A stretch of 64,000 nucleotides of DNA from Aphrophora alni (GCA_963513935.1 OY740769.1:40265120-40329119); one strand, 5' to 3'; numbered from the stretch's first letter, positions 47,070 through 60,032 are shown. The notes: generated by a model from the sequence alone, not told the origin. Program-made: numbers and translations.

Positions 47070-47631
47070 TTCTTCAAAGATTACTAAATATTGGACAGCA
47101 CTCACTTTATTTCTGTTAATGTCTATCCCCTCCACTTTGTCAATATTAAACTCTTTTCATTTAAAACAAATATAATAATATTAATATTATCATTTCTTCG
47201 GACATTTGTACATAAGAAACAATACACGACGTTTCAAGAGTATAAATCAACCTCCGTATCAAGTTATAATGAAAAAACACCCAGGACAAGTTTCATTAGG
47301 TTTAGTTTCTGAACATAGGCCTAGACATCTAGGCGTGTATTCTGTCTGCATGTTTTAGTTTGTAAGTTAGGCACTTGATAACGGAGGTTGATTTATACTC
47401 TCGAAACGTCGTGTATTGTTTCTTATACACAAATGATGGCAAATGTCCGAACCAGCAATAATATTAATACAAATATTCCATAATTAAGTAATAATTTTTA
47501 AAATAAAATATAATTGAGTTTTGTCTTTTTTATTAATTGTGTTTGTTTTAACTACAAAGAGTTTAATATTGACAAAGCGGAGAGGATGGAAATAATGTGA
47601 GTGCTACCCAATATCTGGTAATCTTTGAAGA
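47070..47631. mobile_element. About 560-bp palindromic foldback element
   Basis: CTTCAAAGATTAC, TATTGGACAGCACTCAC, TTTGTCAATATTAAACTCTT and GAAACAATACACGACGTTTC on the left are each mirrored in order on the right, meeting near 47340. The right arm contains CTTGATAACGGAGG, a hairpin loop and CTCTCGAAACGTCG. No coding content. Confidence 0.8.
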
Positions 47632-48149
47632 TCTACTTAATTTCTATCAAAATTTTAAAATATACGTAAATATTTTATTTGGCACTTGATACTATTTAAG
47701 TTCTTCTAGATACTTAAAAATATGTTTTGTAAGTGGTAATTTTACAAAATATTTAGGGTAGGATCTTGATCTGGTCACCCATCACATGACCTGTAGAACC
47801 GTACTTTGTCTCGGACGGAACTTGTAGGCCTACGCATGAAAAACGGAGATGAGGTCAAATTCAATAGGCCAAATGTAGCTATTGTTATAATAAATATTGA
47901 GAAAATAAAGCGGGAGAAAGTAATGAAATCATAGGCTAAACACATAAGGAAGCTGCCATAACACCAAAACAAAATTCTGGAAAAAAATTTTTTTGATACA
48001 TTTTCAGGAAAACAATACCGCCCAATGTTCATTTCGGTACTTCCTAAATTATCCTCAAATCGTAATTTCTTTTACTTGCTGTTTGGTACAATAGTTGAGG
48101 TACAAATCTTCACTTAAGCATATTTTGAGATATTTTAACTTTTTCGATG

Positions 48150-48480
48150 GCACTCGTGCTCCATTTACCTTTTTGAACAGATAACACCCGAAACGGTATT
48201 TTCTGAGAGATAACGACCAATACCATTTGTTTGTTTAGAAGCTACATAATACCACAGATAAAAAGAGTGATTTTTCTGTGATTCTAATAAAGTTTGAATA
48301 TCATTTTTGAAAATGATAATTTTTGTTTTGGTCTTACATCTGCTAAACACAAATTTTCAGTTATCGAAAGATGTTTAAAAAAACCTTTGAACTATTGCTA
48401 AAATATGTCTACAGACCAAAATTGGTCCACTCGTTTGGCTTGTAGAACACTGTCAGACAACTTGCAGCCATATTAACAAC
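48150..48480 (+). repeat. Dispersed repeat family B, intact-order copy
   Basis: ACGGTATTTTCTGAGAGATA, ACGACCAATACCATTTGTTT, TTAGAAGCTACA, then AAATTGGTCCACTCGTTTGG and TTGTAGAACACTGTCAGACA. It shows the family as one unit with left and right parts about 200 nt apart. Confidence 0.6.
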
Positions 48481-49149
48481 TACCTATTAAAACTACGCCT
48501 CGAGATAAATCTCCTTATTAACTACATCTCTATAATTTAACTTAATAACAACAAGTTCGACAACAGGATCAAGTTAGCAATGACGACCTCACCAACCTTA
48601 CATCCAATTAATTACGTCGCCCTAGGGTGCTTAATTTGAATGGTTACCACGGAAGTGTGCCACTAGGCCTAACATTTGGAGCTCGTATTGTTTCAATATT
48701 GTGATGCCCTAAGTAACAAGTGACCTACTGTAAAAACTGTATTGTCTAGTTAATTGAAATAAACATATATAATTGTGTATATTTAACAATTTAGGGGAGA
48801 AATTAGAAGGATGTCGAATAAGCTGAAAATTTAACATTCCGGTTCTCTCAAAATTGAATTAAACAATTTTGATTTAATTGTTATTAAATGTAGCCTCAAA
48901 AAATATAGATCGCCCACTCCCAAAATTACTAATTAGGAAGTTATCGTTTAAAAAGTAGAAATGAACCATGGGGCGTTGTAAACCTGAGGTTGGCGATCAG
49001 GATTAGTTTTATTTTTATTTTCCAAACTACTCATGAAACATAATTGCGTTTTGATACATTGGTTTAAGTTATTACCAAAATTTGATTATAATAGTTTGAG
49101 TCTATTTTGAAATATTCAAACGTTTACAACGCCGCCCATGGTATGTTTC

Positions 49150-49255
49150 ACCTTTTTAATCCGTAACTTAAAAACCAGGGTTTTGGGGAAGATAATAACC
49201 AACTTGTTTTGTTTGGGTCTTTAGGAGCTACATTTGAGAAAATTTTGTATTACAT
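49150..49255 (+). repeat. Dispersed repeat family B, left part
   Basis: ATAACCAACTTGTTTTGTTT followed by GGGTCTTTAGGAGCTACATT matches the left half of the family, with the same spacing as at 60495-60535. Confidence 0.55.
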
Positions 49256-49309
49256 ACGTGAGTAAATTTTGAGAGTAATTCTAATTTTTACTATTGGTCA
49301 TGCGACAGC

Positions 49310-49562
49310 TATACTTTATTTATTATTGCTTCGGACTTGGGACTCGCGTTGGAGGAGGGGAGCCGTTAGCACACTGTTGTCAATTTTATAGGACAAGTGT
49401 TTTGACGAGACTGGAAACCTTCTCCCTGTCTGGGAAACGTGACAACATGGCAGGATTGTAAATTCGCCAGCCACCCTCTAATTGGTCGGAGAACGGGCGA
49501 GCCCCTGATGTCCTGCTACCTCGAAAGGTGGTCAAGTCCGAAGCAATAATAAATAAAGTATA
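49310..49562. mobile_element. 253-bp GC-rich MITE
   Basis: The arms TATACTTTATTTATTATTGC plus TTCGGACTTG on the left are mirrored by CAAGTCCGAAGCAATAATAA plus ATAAAGTATA on the right. The interior is unusually GC-rich (GTTGGAGGAGGGGAGCCG...). It has no coding domain. TA at the tips would fit a Tc1/mariner-type target, but ends and duplication overlap. Confidence 0.8.
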
Positions 49563-51730
49563 CCGAGGCCATTGTAGAAGGATCCTACCCCGAACAGGAT
49601 GCCTGGCATGGTATAGCATGTACATCAGTCACTAATGAAACGGGTGGTTTCTTCTGTTAGAATGGATGGAGGACACATTGAACATTTGTTGTAGTTTGTA
49701 TGTATTGTCATGTATTTAATAAATTAACTTTTTTATTTCAATAAATAAATTTTATAAGGCCTAATAATTATTACCTAATTTCCATTAATTCGTATTTTTA
49801 CACATTTTTTTTACATTTAAAAAAGTTATTAATAGTAAATATTTTTTAAAAATATTTTATAGTTCATAATAATTTTTAAATATTTTGTTTCTGGAGTAAT
49901 TCTGGGTACTGTTGTCAACTATAAACAAATTTAATTTTGGTTCATATCTCTGTTATCGTTTGAGCTACAGACAAAATAAAAAATAAAACTGATGTGTTTG
50001 TTATTAACAAAGTAAATTTTTTGGTTTCTTATATTGCTTTCAATATTTTTTTGTTTATAAAGTTTATAAAGTTAGTGGTTTATGAAATATTTGACATTAA
50101 AGATTTTAAACGGCCGCCATTTTGAAAATATTTAAAAGAACGTTCTGGTTTTTCGTACAGTGATAAACGGTTACGCAATAAATAGATATACAAAGTTTGA
50201 GCTCAATATCTTTTTTACTTGCAAAAATATTAAGTATTTTGTAAGACTAGAAAACAAAGCATTTCCGGGCCTATGTTCACTGGACATGTTTCATCAGTAT
50301 CTTATATGTAGAATCACTCCCGGAGTTTGGCCTCACCTTTAAAATACACGCTGTATTGGTACACGAATACTGGTAATTGTGGCCAACTCAATTTCCTGTT
50401 AAAAACAATATTGTTGATGTATTTTTATGAAGGAAATAAATTTATATTCTCAGATTTATTGCCCACTATAAGTCTTGTCTAATCAATACTATTTCTGGAA
50501 AATCTCGAAAATTATAGAACAAATCTTTGGTTTTCTCTGCTACTTGTTCAACAAGGTAAGACACTTTAACTATCGCCTCTTGGCAAACTCTTCTAATAAT
50601 TCTTCTCTCATTCACAGTGTCCTTCATTTAAGACCTCGTCAAATTCATGGATCCTTTTATGGACCTCTTCACTGATTTGGAAATACAATAGATTATTTCA
50701 ATGCTTACAAATGTCTTTTCCCTTCACAACTCTCAGGTTGTCTGCCTCGTAGGGTGACAGTGAATCACTCAAGGTCTCATCAGCACAGTTTAGGACACAG
50801 AACACTGTAGAGACAGTTAAACATCGTATCCTTGATGAATTCTGTATGATCAATATTTTGTATAACGATTTATTAACAAATTTGTAATAATATATACATT
50901 CTAGCTATTGTGATTTCTTTCGTGGAAACTCCAACACCTGATATCATCAAATGTAACGTCAAAAAAAAAAAAAAAAAACAGCAAGCTGTGCAAAACATTT
51001 AGTTCACCTTCAAATATAGACCGAACAAAGAATTGATATTGCCACTTTATTGCTCCCTCGATACCAAATAACTTTAGCTTAAAATATTTTTCTTCAAAGT
51101 TGCTGTTTTTTGAGATATTCGCTTTTCTCAACTTAAATGACACATCCTATATATAGCATGTTAGTAAATCCTCCTACGAACCCAATTTTGTCGTAATTTA
51201 AGTTTTTATTTAAATTTTGTAAGTAACCAAATTCGTAACTTCAGATTTACGAATGGTTGACCAATTACGTTAACCAAAAACTGTTAATAAATGTTCAAGT
51301 AGTTTCGGAAATAAGTTCCCTTTATTAGATCTTACAATAGCCCATAGTAACATATTGTGACGTTTCCAATAAATCACGGATTTTTTGTCTTCTACAAAAA
51401 AGGGAGAGAAGTATATATAAGGAATTGGAAGCGACGGACAAGAGTCACTTTGAAGTAAATAGATAATATTAATATTGAAGAAGATTAGTTTAAGATAAAT
51501 AATGTATGTAAATTTATCATTATCAGTCCCTCCCCCCCCTCCAAACAAGTAACATATGAGTTAGTTTCTCATCTTGCTCCAACTCTCTCTAAACCGATGT
51601 AAGACGGCAACGCACGGTTATTCTTGTAATACCGAGAGTCGGACTTTGCATTCTGAAATATTCATTTAATTATACTTTTCCAATATACGATGAATAGGGT
51701 AAGTTTGCGCAAAAATTGCAACCTCTATTT
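49563..51730. other. AT-rich stretch without a supported gene
   Basis: Contains one 'GGCCGCCATTTTGAAA' remnant near 50112 and an A18 run near 50961. A C8 run lies at about 51532. No frame shows a domain. Confidence 0.35.
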
Positions 51731-51879
51731 TTGAAGTGAAAACTTCTATTGGCGCGTTGGGTACTTTTTGGGATGGACTTTTTCAATAGAAATCGCGTCA
51801 CGCACAGTAGCGTAATGCAACCTTTTAATATATAGACAACGGATAAGCGCGCCCCAAACGTATTAAAACTAAAAATCTA

Positions 51880-52445
51880 CGAAAAATATTACACTAACTT
51901 TCTCAAACTCATATACATAGTCAAACTAAGATCAATTCAAAAATGTTGCACAAACTTTCTCACATACCCATATATATTAAAACTAAAAATCTAATATTGC
52001 ACTAACTTTCTCAAACTTCATATACAGTCAAACTAAAATCAATGCAAAAATATTGCACAAACTTTCTCACATACCCATATATATTAAAACAAAAATCTAC
52101 GAAAAATATTGCACTAACTTTCTCAAAATTCGCATACATAGTTAAACTAGTATAAATGAAAAAATATAGCACAAACTTTCTCACATAGGCTACCCATACG
52201 TATTAAAACTAAAAATCTACGAAAAATTATTGCACTAACTTTCTCAAATCACATACATAGTTAAACTAAAATCTATGCAAAAATATCGCACAAACTTTCT
52301 CACATACCCATATATATTAAAACAAAAATCTACGAAAAATATTGCACTAACTTTCTCAAAATTCACATACATAGTTAAACTAAAATCAATGCAAAAATAT
52401 CGCACAAACTTTCTCACATACCCATATATATTAAAACAAAAATCA
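51880..52445. repeat. Tandem array of about 114-nt units, each a dimer of about 57 nt
   Basis: CACAAACTTTCTCACATA recurs at about 51949, 52056, 52170, 52289 and 52403. Between these, a sister half-unit ends GCACTAACTTTCTCAAA. The two half-unit types alternate, so the array is built from dimers, as in satellite DNA. About five dimers are present. Confidence 0.85.
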
Positions 52446-52649
52446 TATGTATATAAGCGTTACATACTGTTCAAACAAGTTTTCACTTCTAACGTGTGGT
52501 CTTAAGCACACCCAATTTTTTTTTTTTTACTAATGTTCACGTTTCGAGGCATTAAGAGACCGAAAAAGTGATTTTCACATGCCGTCCATCCATCGTTGTC
52601 TTAAGTAAGCATGATAGCTGCCATAACAATTATCATAGGAATATGAAAT

Positions 52650-53080
52650 TTGACGTCAAAATGACGGCCATTTTAAAGTTTTTATTCATGTTTCGTGTGT
52701 TATCAAACTTTTAACACATTAAATAAGATCAAATTTGCAGATATCGATTCTGCACTTAATGGTACTAACCCCACATCTCTACGGTGACAAATACTGTAGC
52801 GAAGTTATCGTGAAAAATGTAGCTTGGAACCAATGACATCCCAAGAAAATGTAATATGTCCATCCGACGTCAAGAAAATAGTGATATACACAGTTACGAG
52901 GTTCAGAAATCCTGTCTAACAACTGTTTTAAACAAACTTACCATATTGGGTAAGACTCATTGAGCTAACAATAATATTACATTTCACACATGGCCCAAGA
53001 AACCAACTTTTGCGAGTTACATTTAGAGGATCTACAATGCTTGTATTACATTGTGTTTTGTGGCTGAGTAAGTATATGAT
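52650..53080 (+). repeat. Dispersed repeat family C, copy 2
   Basis: Matches 45160-45735 in order: GACGGCCATTTTAAAG, CTTAATGGTACTAACCCCAC, ATTGGGTAAGACTC, CCAACTTTTGCGAGTTACAT, TTAGAGGATCT and TTGTATTACATTGTGT. It is shorter by about 140 nt. Confidence 0.6.
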
Positions 53081-53948
53081 AGAAATAATTCTATTTAAAT
53101 TATTCATTCCATAATTTCAAATAGAAAGCACAAAAGTAAATTATAATAATAATTCTACGATAAATCAAATCGTGAAAAGAAATATTAAAATAAATACAGT
53201 TATGTCTTTTACTATTACAGAAATCAAACCCACAGAGGCAAAACTGTGCGTGAGTTGCGGAAAAATTAAATCGTATAAAATATAATGAACATTTTCCATT
53301 ATTGATATTTTCCATAATTTACCTGTTAATGACAAGAAAAAATGAAATAAACAAAAAACAAGTAAAGAGCAGAATGTGCCAGTCAGTAAAGTCTACCAGT
53401 TTCAAATAGCCATTTTGTTATGATTTCTTTATAAGTTGAAATGGAACAAAAAAAAAATTGGCAGTTATAGGGACTGCGGATATAAGGGAAAACAGAACTT
53501 TTAGTATTAAAATTTTAAATTTCATGTTTAAATTAAAATTAACCAGTGTCAATCTGGTTTTCACATCTATTGACACTGCGAGCAACAATTATATGCATGT
53601 TTATATGGTTTTTCATTATTCAAATATATTACGGGCTGTACAAGATCATGACAAAATATAAATACAATTTAATTGAAATAACAATAAAAATACAATCATA
53701 TTATTTATGGATAGTATTTGTATTTACATAAATTCCAATGTACAAAATTTTTAACATTATTTTCATTGTTTGCATCATTGTCATCGGATATTTAAAATAA
53801 CCCTAATTCCATGACAATATTTTTTCGTAATTTCTAATAATAAAATCGATATAAAATTGTAGATAATCATTTCGCCAAAAATAGCAAAGCACATATGTTA
53901 TTTTTCACAATTTAAATTAATAAATAATGATTTCGAAATATTAATTTT

Positions 53949-53951
<3 letters not shown>

Positions 53952-54001
<50 letters not shown>
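53952..54001. repeat. (TA)n microsatellite
   Basis: About 25 uninterrupted TA units. Similar arrays lie at 13899-13955, 31157-31207 and 63613-63651. Confidence 0.9.
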
Positions 54002-54002
<1 letters not shown>

Positions 54003-54676
54003 GGAATGAAAGTCGGAGCCTTTTTCATCATTTTAAACTAAAGATTTTAATAATATAAGGTAATAAACTATAATTTTGCATTTTAAACTTCAACACATTA
54101 ATCTTAAATTATTATTAGACTTTCTAAAATTTTTAATTTTAAAATCCACGATAAAATATGATTAAAGAACTAAAAATCGGTTTTACCACGGTAGTAAGAA
54201 AACGTCCAAGCCACTGTGAAATATTGCGTGATGCATTGCAGAGGTTAAAATATTAGAAAATAAATAATATAAAATTTTAAACGCCAAAATAAAAACGAAG
54301 ATTTAAAATAATTTTCTGTTATTTATTTTTCACCTTAAATATATTAGTATATTTATTTAGTACTCACTATTGTACTGTACAGTGATTCTACAATTAAACA
54401 CTTTAACAATTCAAATAATAATCAAACGAAAACACAAGATGTTGCATACACAGCACCAATGTTGCACAATACGTCAGCTGTATAGCTACAGAAAATATAC
54501 TGCTAAAGCATGTCGGTGACGCGAACACAAGAGATTTCACCCATCCAAAAATCGTCTAACGCGCACAGCACACGGCCGCTGCGCATGCGCCAGTCATGAG
54601 CATGTCGGTGACGCGACCCCGTAAGATTTTCCCCTACCATAAAGTGCCCAACGCGGCTAAAGAAGTTTTCACTTCA

Positions 54677-56605
54677 ATAAAATACGAAACCATGCAGCGA
54701 AATCACGAATATTCTTAAACAAAATTTGAGCAATCTAATGAGGATTTATATCTAAATATGTTTTATTTAGTTTTGGAACTCGTATTTCCATAGCAACTGA
54801 ACAACTTGTAGAAGTGATCATTACTACTAACAAATAGACGACTGGATTTTTGAAAGTAATAGACCTACTAGAAAAAAATTGCTTCAGAAGTAAAACGAAT
54901 GATAGGCCTGCTACATAAGTTATACTATCCATATCTCTTAGAAATATAACACCTTCTTCAGTAGCCAAAGAACATAGATTAATTTACGCGTTATTATTTA
55001 ACCACTAATCTATACTTGTTTAAAAGGCCTCAGCCTGAAGTTTTTTCCGCCCAAATTTCAAAAAGACGAAACATAAGGGAGGGACATTAGAAGGGGTGAA
55101 AGTTTTTACCATTATCCTCTTGCTAATTTATTTTGAGGAATTTATAAGCACATGTAATTACAGCTGGAATTTATATACATCTGACTTTATAATAAGAATT
55201 TGTTCTTATGAAGAAAAAATAAATTAATCAAATAATATTAGATATTATTATTAAAACAAACAATTATTATTTTTAAAAAAATGTTATTTGATAAAAGAAG
55301 TGGTTATTTTTTTGCATTGTAATTTTTCGTTTTTGACAAAATATGGCATTTATAGGCTCATTTTGACTAACTTATATGATGTTTAAACTGATATTTATTT
55401 AGTCTATAAATAGATTTTGCAATTTTTCCATTAAATATTTTAAGTTTATTGAATTGTTCCTCATTCTACTTTTAATAGTAACAGGGGGAACAGAACTTAT
55501 ACCATAGGCTGTACTTAAATGCGAGTTATGCCTGGACTTAACAAGAGGAAACAAATAAAACTTCAAATCCGTTTTTAAAAAGTGTTTAAATTAAAAATAT
55601 TAATATATAGCAGTAAAATATTGATAGATTTCAAACAACGAGTATCCTGGGATAATGTATTTCCACTCTTCATTTCATTCTAACATCGAACATAACACCT
55701 TATAGGAATTAACCACGAAATCTAAAAATATGTAGTTTCCAGTCAGTTTGAAGCATTAACAATATAGTCATGATTTTTCTTTTTTAAATATAAATCTCAA
55801 AAATGTTTTTCCAACTGACGCTTAATTATTGAAATGTACCAACTGTATTATAATGAACCAAAGGATAAATGGAATGTCAATTTGGGAATTAAGGATCAGG
55901 CCTGCTTGTTTTTTCCTGTCATTCTTGAAACGAGAGAAGTAAAAAAAACTGTCTGTGTGTGTTAAGCTTCTGTGTGATGTAGAGCATATTTATGAGATTG
56001 GTCAAAATATAGATGTCGAGTTTCTTTTCAGAAATATCCGTTTTGAGGTCCTCTAAGACTAAAAAAGTGCTTTTGTGAATGATATCTGTAGACAACAGCT
56101 CTCAAGAGTGAAACAATTTGATATTAGAATATATTATAACCAAATATTGATGCGCTGTATTAATTATTTCTCATAATTTTGTCATAAGTTGAGAACGAAA
56201 AATCCGATTTGGTCTAAATCGGCTCTAATGATTTTATTTAATTTCGCCTCTAAAGAAAATTTGTTGCCATGTCTCTTAAAATACCAGCGAGAATGTTATA
56301 AATAAAATTATTGCTTATGGAGTTTTTGTAAAATACCTAATTTCTCAAAATCAGTTTTACCAATTTCGTCAAACCTAATCATTGTGAAAAATCGAAAGTA
56401 AAAGAAAATGTAGGCCTATGTTTAATATTAATTGCTAAAAACGGAGATGTATCTTGGACGTTCATTAAAGTCTCAATTTCGATTAAATAGCAATATGCCT
56501 AATTGCAAAAGCAAATAAATTTTAGGTCTTAAATATATAAATATTTTTCAAAAAGTAAGAAACCTAAATATGTATAACAGAGAGGACTATACCAACTAAT
56601 ATCCC
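54677..56605. other. AT-rich stretch, nothing identified
   Basis: Short chance frames only. A 77-codon minus-strand frame at 54968-54735 has one hydrophobic stretch but no splice sites or domain. Confidence 0.35.
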
Positions 56606-56609
56606 ATAA

Positions 56610-57260
56610 GGAAATTATATTTTATTTTGAACATATATAAAAAAGTCATATTTTAAAGGAAACCTCAATTTATAATTCAAAATGCTCAAGCAGTTAAGAT
56701 CTTACTACTGGCTACTTTTTTTTTGCTCAAGAACTTAAGATTTTACTTCTGGCTACATTATTTTGTATTTTGTACATATGTAAAAAACGTCACATTTTAA
56801 ATAAAACCTTAATTTGTAATTCAAAATACTCAAGCACTTAATGTTTTACTTTATTTTGTATTTTGTACAAATGTAAAAAACGTCACATTTTAAATAAAAC
56901 CTTAATTTGTAATTCAAAATGCTCAAGAACTTAAGGTTTTACTTCTGGCTACTTTATTTTGTATTTTATACAAATGTAAAAAACGTCACATTTTAAATAA
57001 AACCTAAATTTGTAATTCAAAATGCTCAAGAACTTAAGATCTTACTTCTGGCTACTTTATTTTGTATTTTGTACATATGTAAAAAACGTCACATTTTAAA
57101 TAAAACCTTAATTTATAAATCACAATGCTCAAGCAGAAACTTTAATTTTTAATTCAAAATGCTCAAGAACTTAAGATCTTACTTCTGGCTACTTTATTTT
57201 GTATTTTGTACATATGTAAAAAACGTCACATTTTAAATAAAACCTTAATTTATAATTCGT
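56610..57260. repeat. Tandem array of about 103-nt units
   Basis: GTAAAAAACGTCACATTTTA recurs at about 56780, 56872, 56976, 57079 and 57216, with a diverged first copy near 56640. Each unit also holds AATTCAAAATGCTCAAGAAC and TTACTTCTGGCTACTTTATT. Further decayed relatives lie at 57430-57520. No coding content. Confidence 0.85.
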
Positions 57261-57539
57261 AGAAAACAGAAACTCATTACAAGAGTGACTGCTTTCAATT
57301 ACTTCTGCTTAAAGTAGTTGTTTTCTCTATAACAAATTCCATTAGGTAATATTGATAATTTGAAGTTTTTGTCTTACACTGGGATAAAACAGTAGCATTA
57401 TGTGTCGCTCCGTGTTGATGAATAGAAAATACTGTTCAAGCATTTAAAACTTTACTTCTGGCAATCTTGCTTTTAATGCTTAACACTTGTAAAAAAGTAA
57501 AATTTCGGAGAAAACGTAAATTTACATTCGTAATTCATA

Positions 57540-58975
57540 CATTCCATAGTGATGTATTGCTCATAGTAGTGTTTTCGCTCATAGACATGTACGAATAGTT
57601 AAAATTGAACTTTAAAATTTGTATTTTTTACAAATTATAGTTTTGATATTTATAAAAAAATTCTTACCCATTATCTGTATATTTCAATAAAAACGTTGTA
57701 AGATTACAAATAGCGGAATGAAACAGCTTTGTCCAATATTATTTCCTTAAATAATATAGAGAAAGTAATGTAATGGATCAAAATATTGTTGTCCCGTTTG
57801 AGAAGAACACAAAATAAGGTTTTCTCAAAATCGTCTCTAACGTGTTTGATCAAATCTTTCTCAATAGAAGACCTAAGGACACAAATAAAACATATTGTTC
57901 GCCACCTATCAAAAAATTCCGGACATTGAGTTATCGATAAAAAACAAAAAAATTGGACATGAGCATTTATCTAAGTCAGCTCTGCCAATCTTAATGAAAT
58001 ACGTCATCGTTGTGCGTAAAATCGCAAATTAGAAATTACGGTTCATGAATAGGCTAAAAACAAAAGTGAACTTTGATAATCATTAAAGTTTCGATTTTAA
58101 TCAAAGTGGAAGGTACAAAAGAAACAAGTTTAAGTCATTATACAAATACCAAACACAGCATTCATGGTACATTTTCACTTTTCGACTGACATCTACCAAC
58201 TGACATTTTTGGTAACGAATGTTTTTATTTTTTTATTTTGTTTTGGTGATGAGTGAATGAAAAATATTGTGCAATGTTTTTGCACTGTTTACTTTGTAGA
58301 AGAATACAAAAAGAAGACCTTCGAAATTCTTGTATCGATTTTTAATTATCACAACACCTATTTATAAAGGAAGAAATTAGTCTAGTTATCATTTAAAATT
58401 TAAAAAAGTATATTTTACGAAATTTGATAAAAACTATTTTGTTTTATTTGTTTGACAAAGTTAAATAGCAAGAAGAGATTGAAAGTGTTACCTGGTAATG
58501 ACTACGAGAACAGACCTCCACACACACAACTAGACTGTCGCGGTTACAACTAAATGATATCCAAGAGCAAAGGACTAGAGAAATTGCGGGACTTTCTTCC
58601 GACCAGATTCCAAATGTGTGCCTGTATCCGCACTCTCACTGTCCAATGCTTACATAATATGATGTTTACATGGAGCACAGCCAGTATAAACATGAATGGG
58701 CCATAAAGGCCGTGAGGAAGTGTAGGTGGAACAGCTGGGCAGGTTATGGGTGGAATCTACGTCACGGACATCTACTGAATAAGTTAGTGTGTTCAATAAT
58801 GTGATGTAATGAAAGATAAATAATTGGAGCTAAAACATACACAAACGTTCTCACTCGCCCATTTCCAAAACCGAATAAAAATGAACAAAAACTAATCGTC
58901 ACAAAAAATATGAGATCGTTAGTTGTCAATAAAAAATTTTAAATGAACTATGGACACAATTTTATATATATATTA
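57540..58975. other. No recognisable gene or element
   Basis: 58490-58780 is less AT-rich than its surroundings but has no long frame or domain. Confidence 0.35.
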
Positions 58976-58979
58976 TAAC

Positions 58980-60032
58980 AAATCTTATTTTATTATTTTA
59001 TATATACGCGCGTTATCCATGCCAATATTAACAAAATAAATAACTTTGACACCAGTAGGTTTTAACTCTTTCTTTAATTGAAAAATTAAAGTTTAAAAAC
59101 CATTTACAATAAAAAAACAATTATCGTTCAAATTTGATGCACTTAATAATTATACAAAATTAACATCTTAATCTACTACTTATTCTAAGTACATAGTTAA
59201 ATACAAGTTACTTATTCTACAATGTCTTAATCTAAAATAAAGAAATAAGAGTGCATCAGAATTTTTAATTTTTTACTTTTAATTATTTTGATAAAATGCT
59301 CCGGCTAACTGAAATTTATTATTTATTAATTTAATTTACTTTCTCTTTACGGGTTCGTTAGGTTCTTTGGTGACTATAATTTACTTAATATAAAATAGAA
59401 TTTGGTGGTAGTTTGTTTAATTGAAATTGTCCATTAAATTCTATTTATCGATTCTGAAGTTCTATTACAGCTCCAATGTTCCCGGTTCCTTGAACGTGGT
59501 TCCCGCGTAGACTGCCAGTAGATGGATTGATTTGCCTTAATCTTTTCGACGAATCTTCTTTTCTTCATACACTTTTATTTTCACACACTTTTATGACGAC
59601 GTTTATTTTTTAATTTATTCGATGATTATTCCTGTTCAATCACTTGTAGAACGACGCTATTACTCACACAAGGTTATGACGACGACTCTTTTTAACTTAT
59701 AAACGACGATTATCTTTTAATTATACTTCGAAGATTATTATTAAATACTTGTACAAAACGACGCAGTTACTATTTAATTTCGACGGTTGATTTCGGCTAA
59801 ATCTTTCACAACATTTTTTTTCTTTTTGCTACTAAGAGAAACAATTTCTCCGGAACACCCTTCTTCAATAAGTTAACAACAAAATAGACTGCTTGCGCTT
59901 CTCTTCTACCCTTATTTATAATTTTTTTTTTCAAACTGCTTTATTCCGATCCTCTGCCTTCATTGGCTTATTTTAAATCTTTTACATTACTTTAGAATGA
60001 TGCAATTCCTTTCATTGGTCCTTTTCGAATAA
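58980..60032 (-). mobile_element. Inverted left copy: errantivirus-like partial LTR plus leader (minus)
   Basis: Nearly the whole span is the reverse complement of 62571-63620. On the minus strand the LTR part is 60032-59518. It is followed at 59517 by TGGCAGTCTACGCGGGAACC, placed where a primer-binding site should be, and then about 530 nt of leader. Beyond 60032 the two copies stop matching, so the outer LTR part (U3) is lost or replaced. Confidence 0.7.

Larger units (their letters stand above)
51731..54676. mobile_element. 3-kb interval bounded by inverted GAAGTGAAAACTTC-type ends
   Basis: TTGAAGTGAAAACTTCT, GGCGCGTTGGGTACTTT and TCGCGTCAC at 51731-51815 occur in inverted order and orientation at 54590-54676. 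A second direct copy of the right-hand motif (CATGTCGGTGACGCGA) lies at 54509. Between them are the tandem array (51880-52445), a family C copy and a TA microsatellite. No transposase was recognised. It could be a large non-autonomous element or two independent copies of one repeat. Confidence 0.45.

Noticed and set aside
51880..57260. CRISPR-like arrays
   Set aside because: Repeats are long, contiguous and without unique spacers, and the sequence is eukaryotic. They are tandem arrays.
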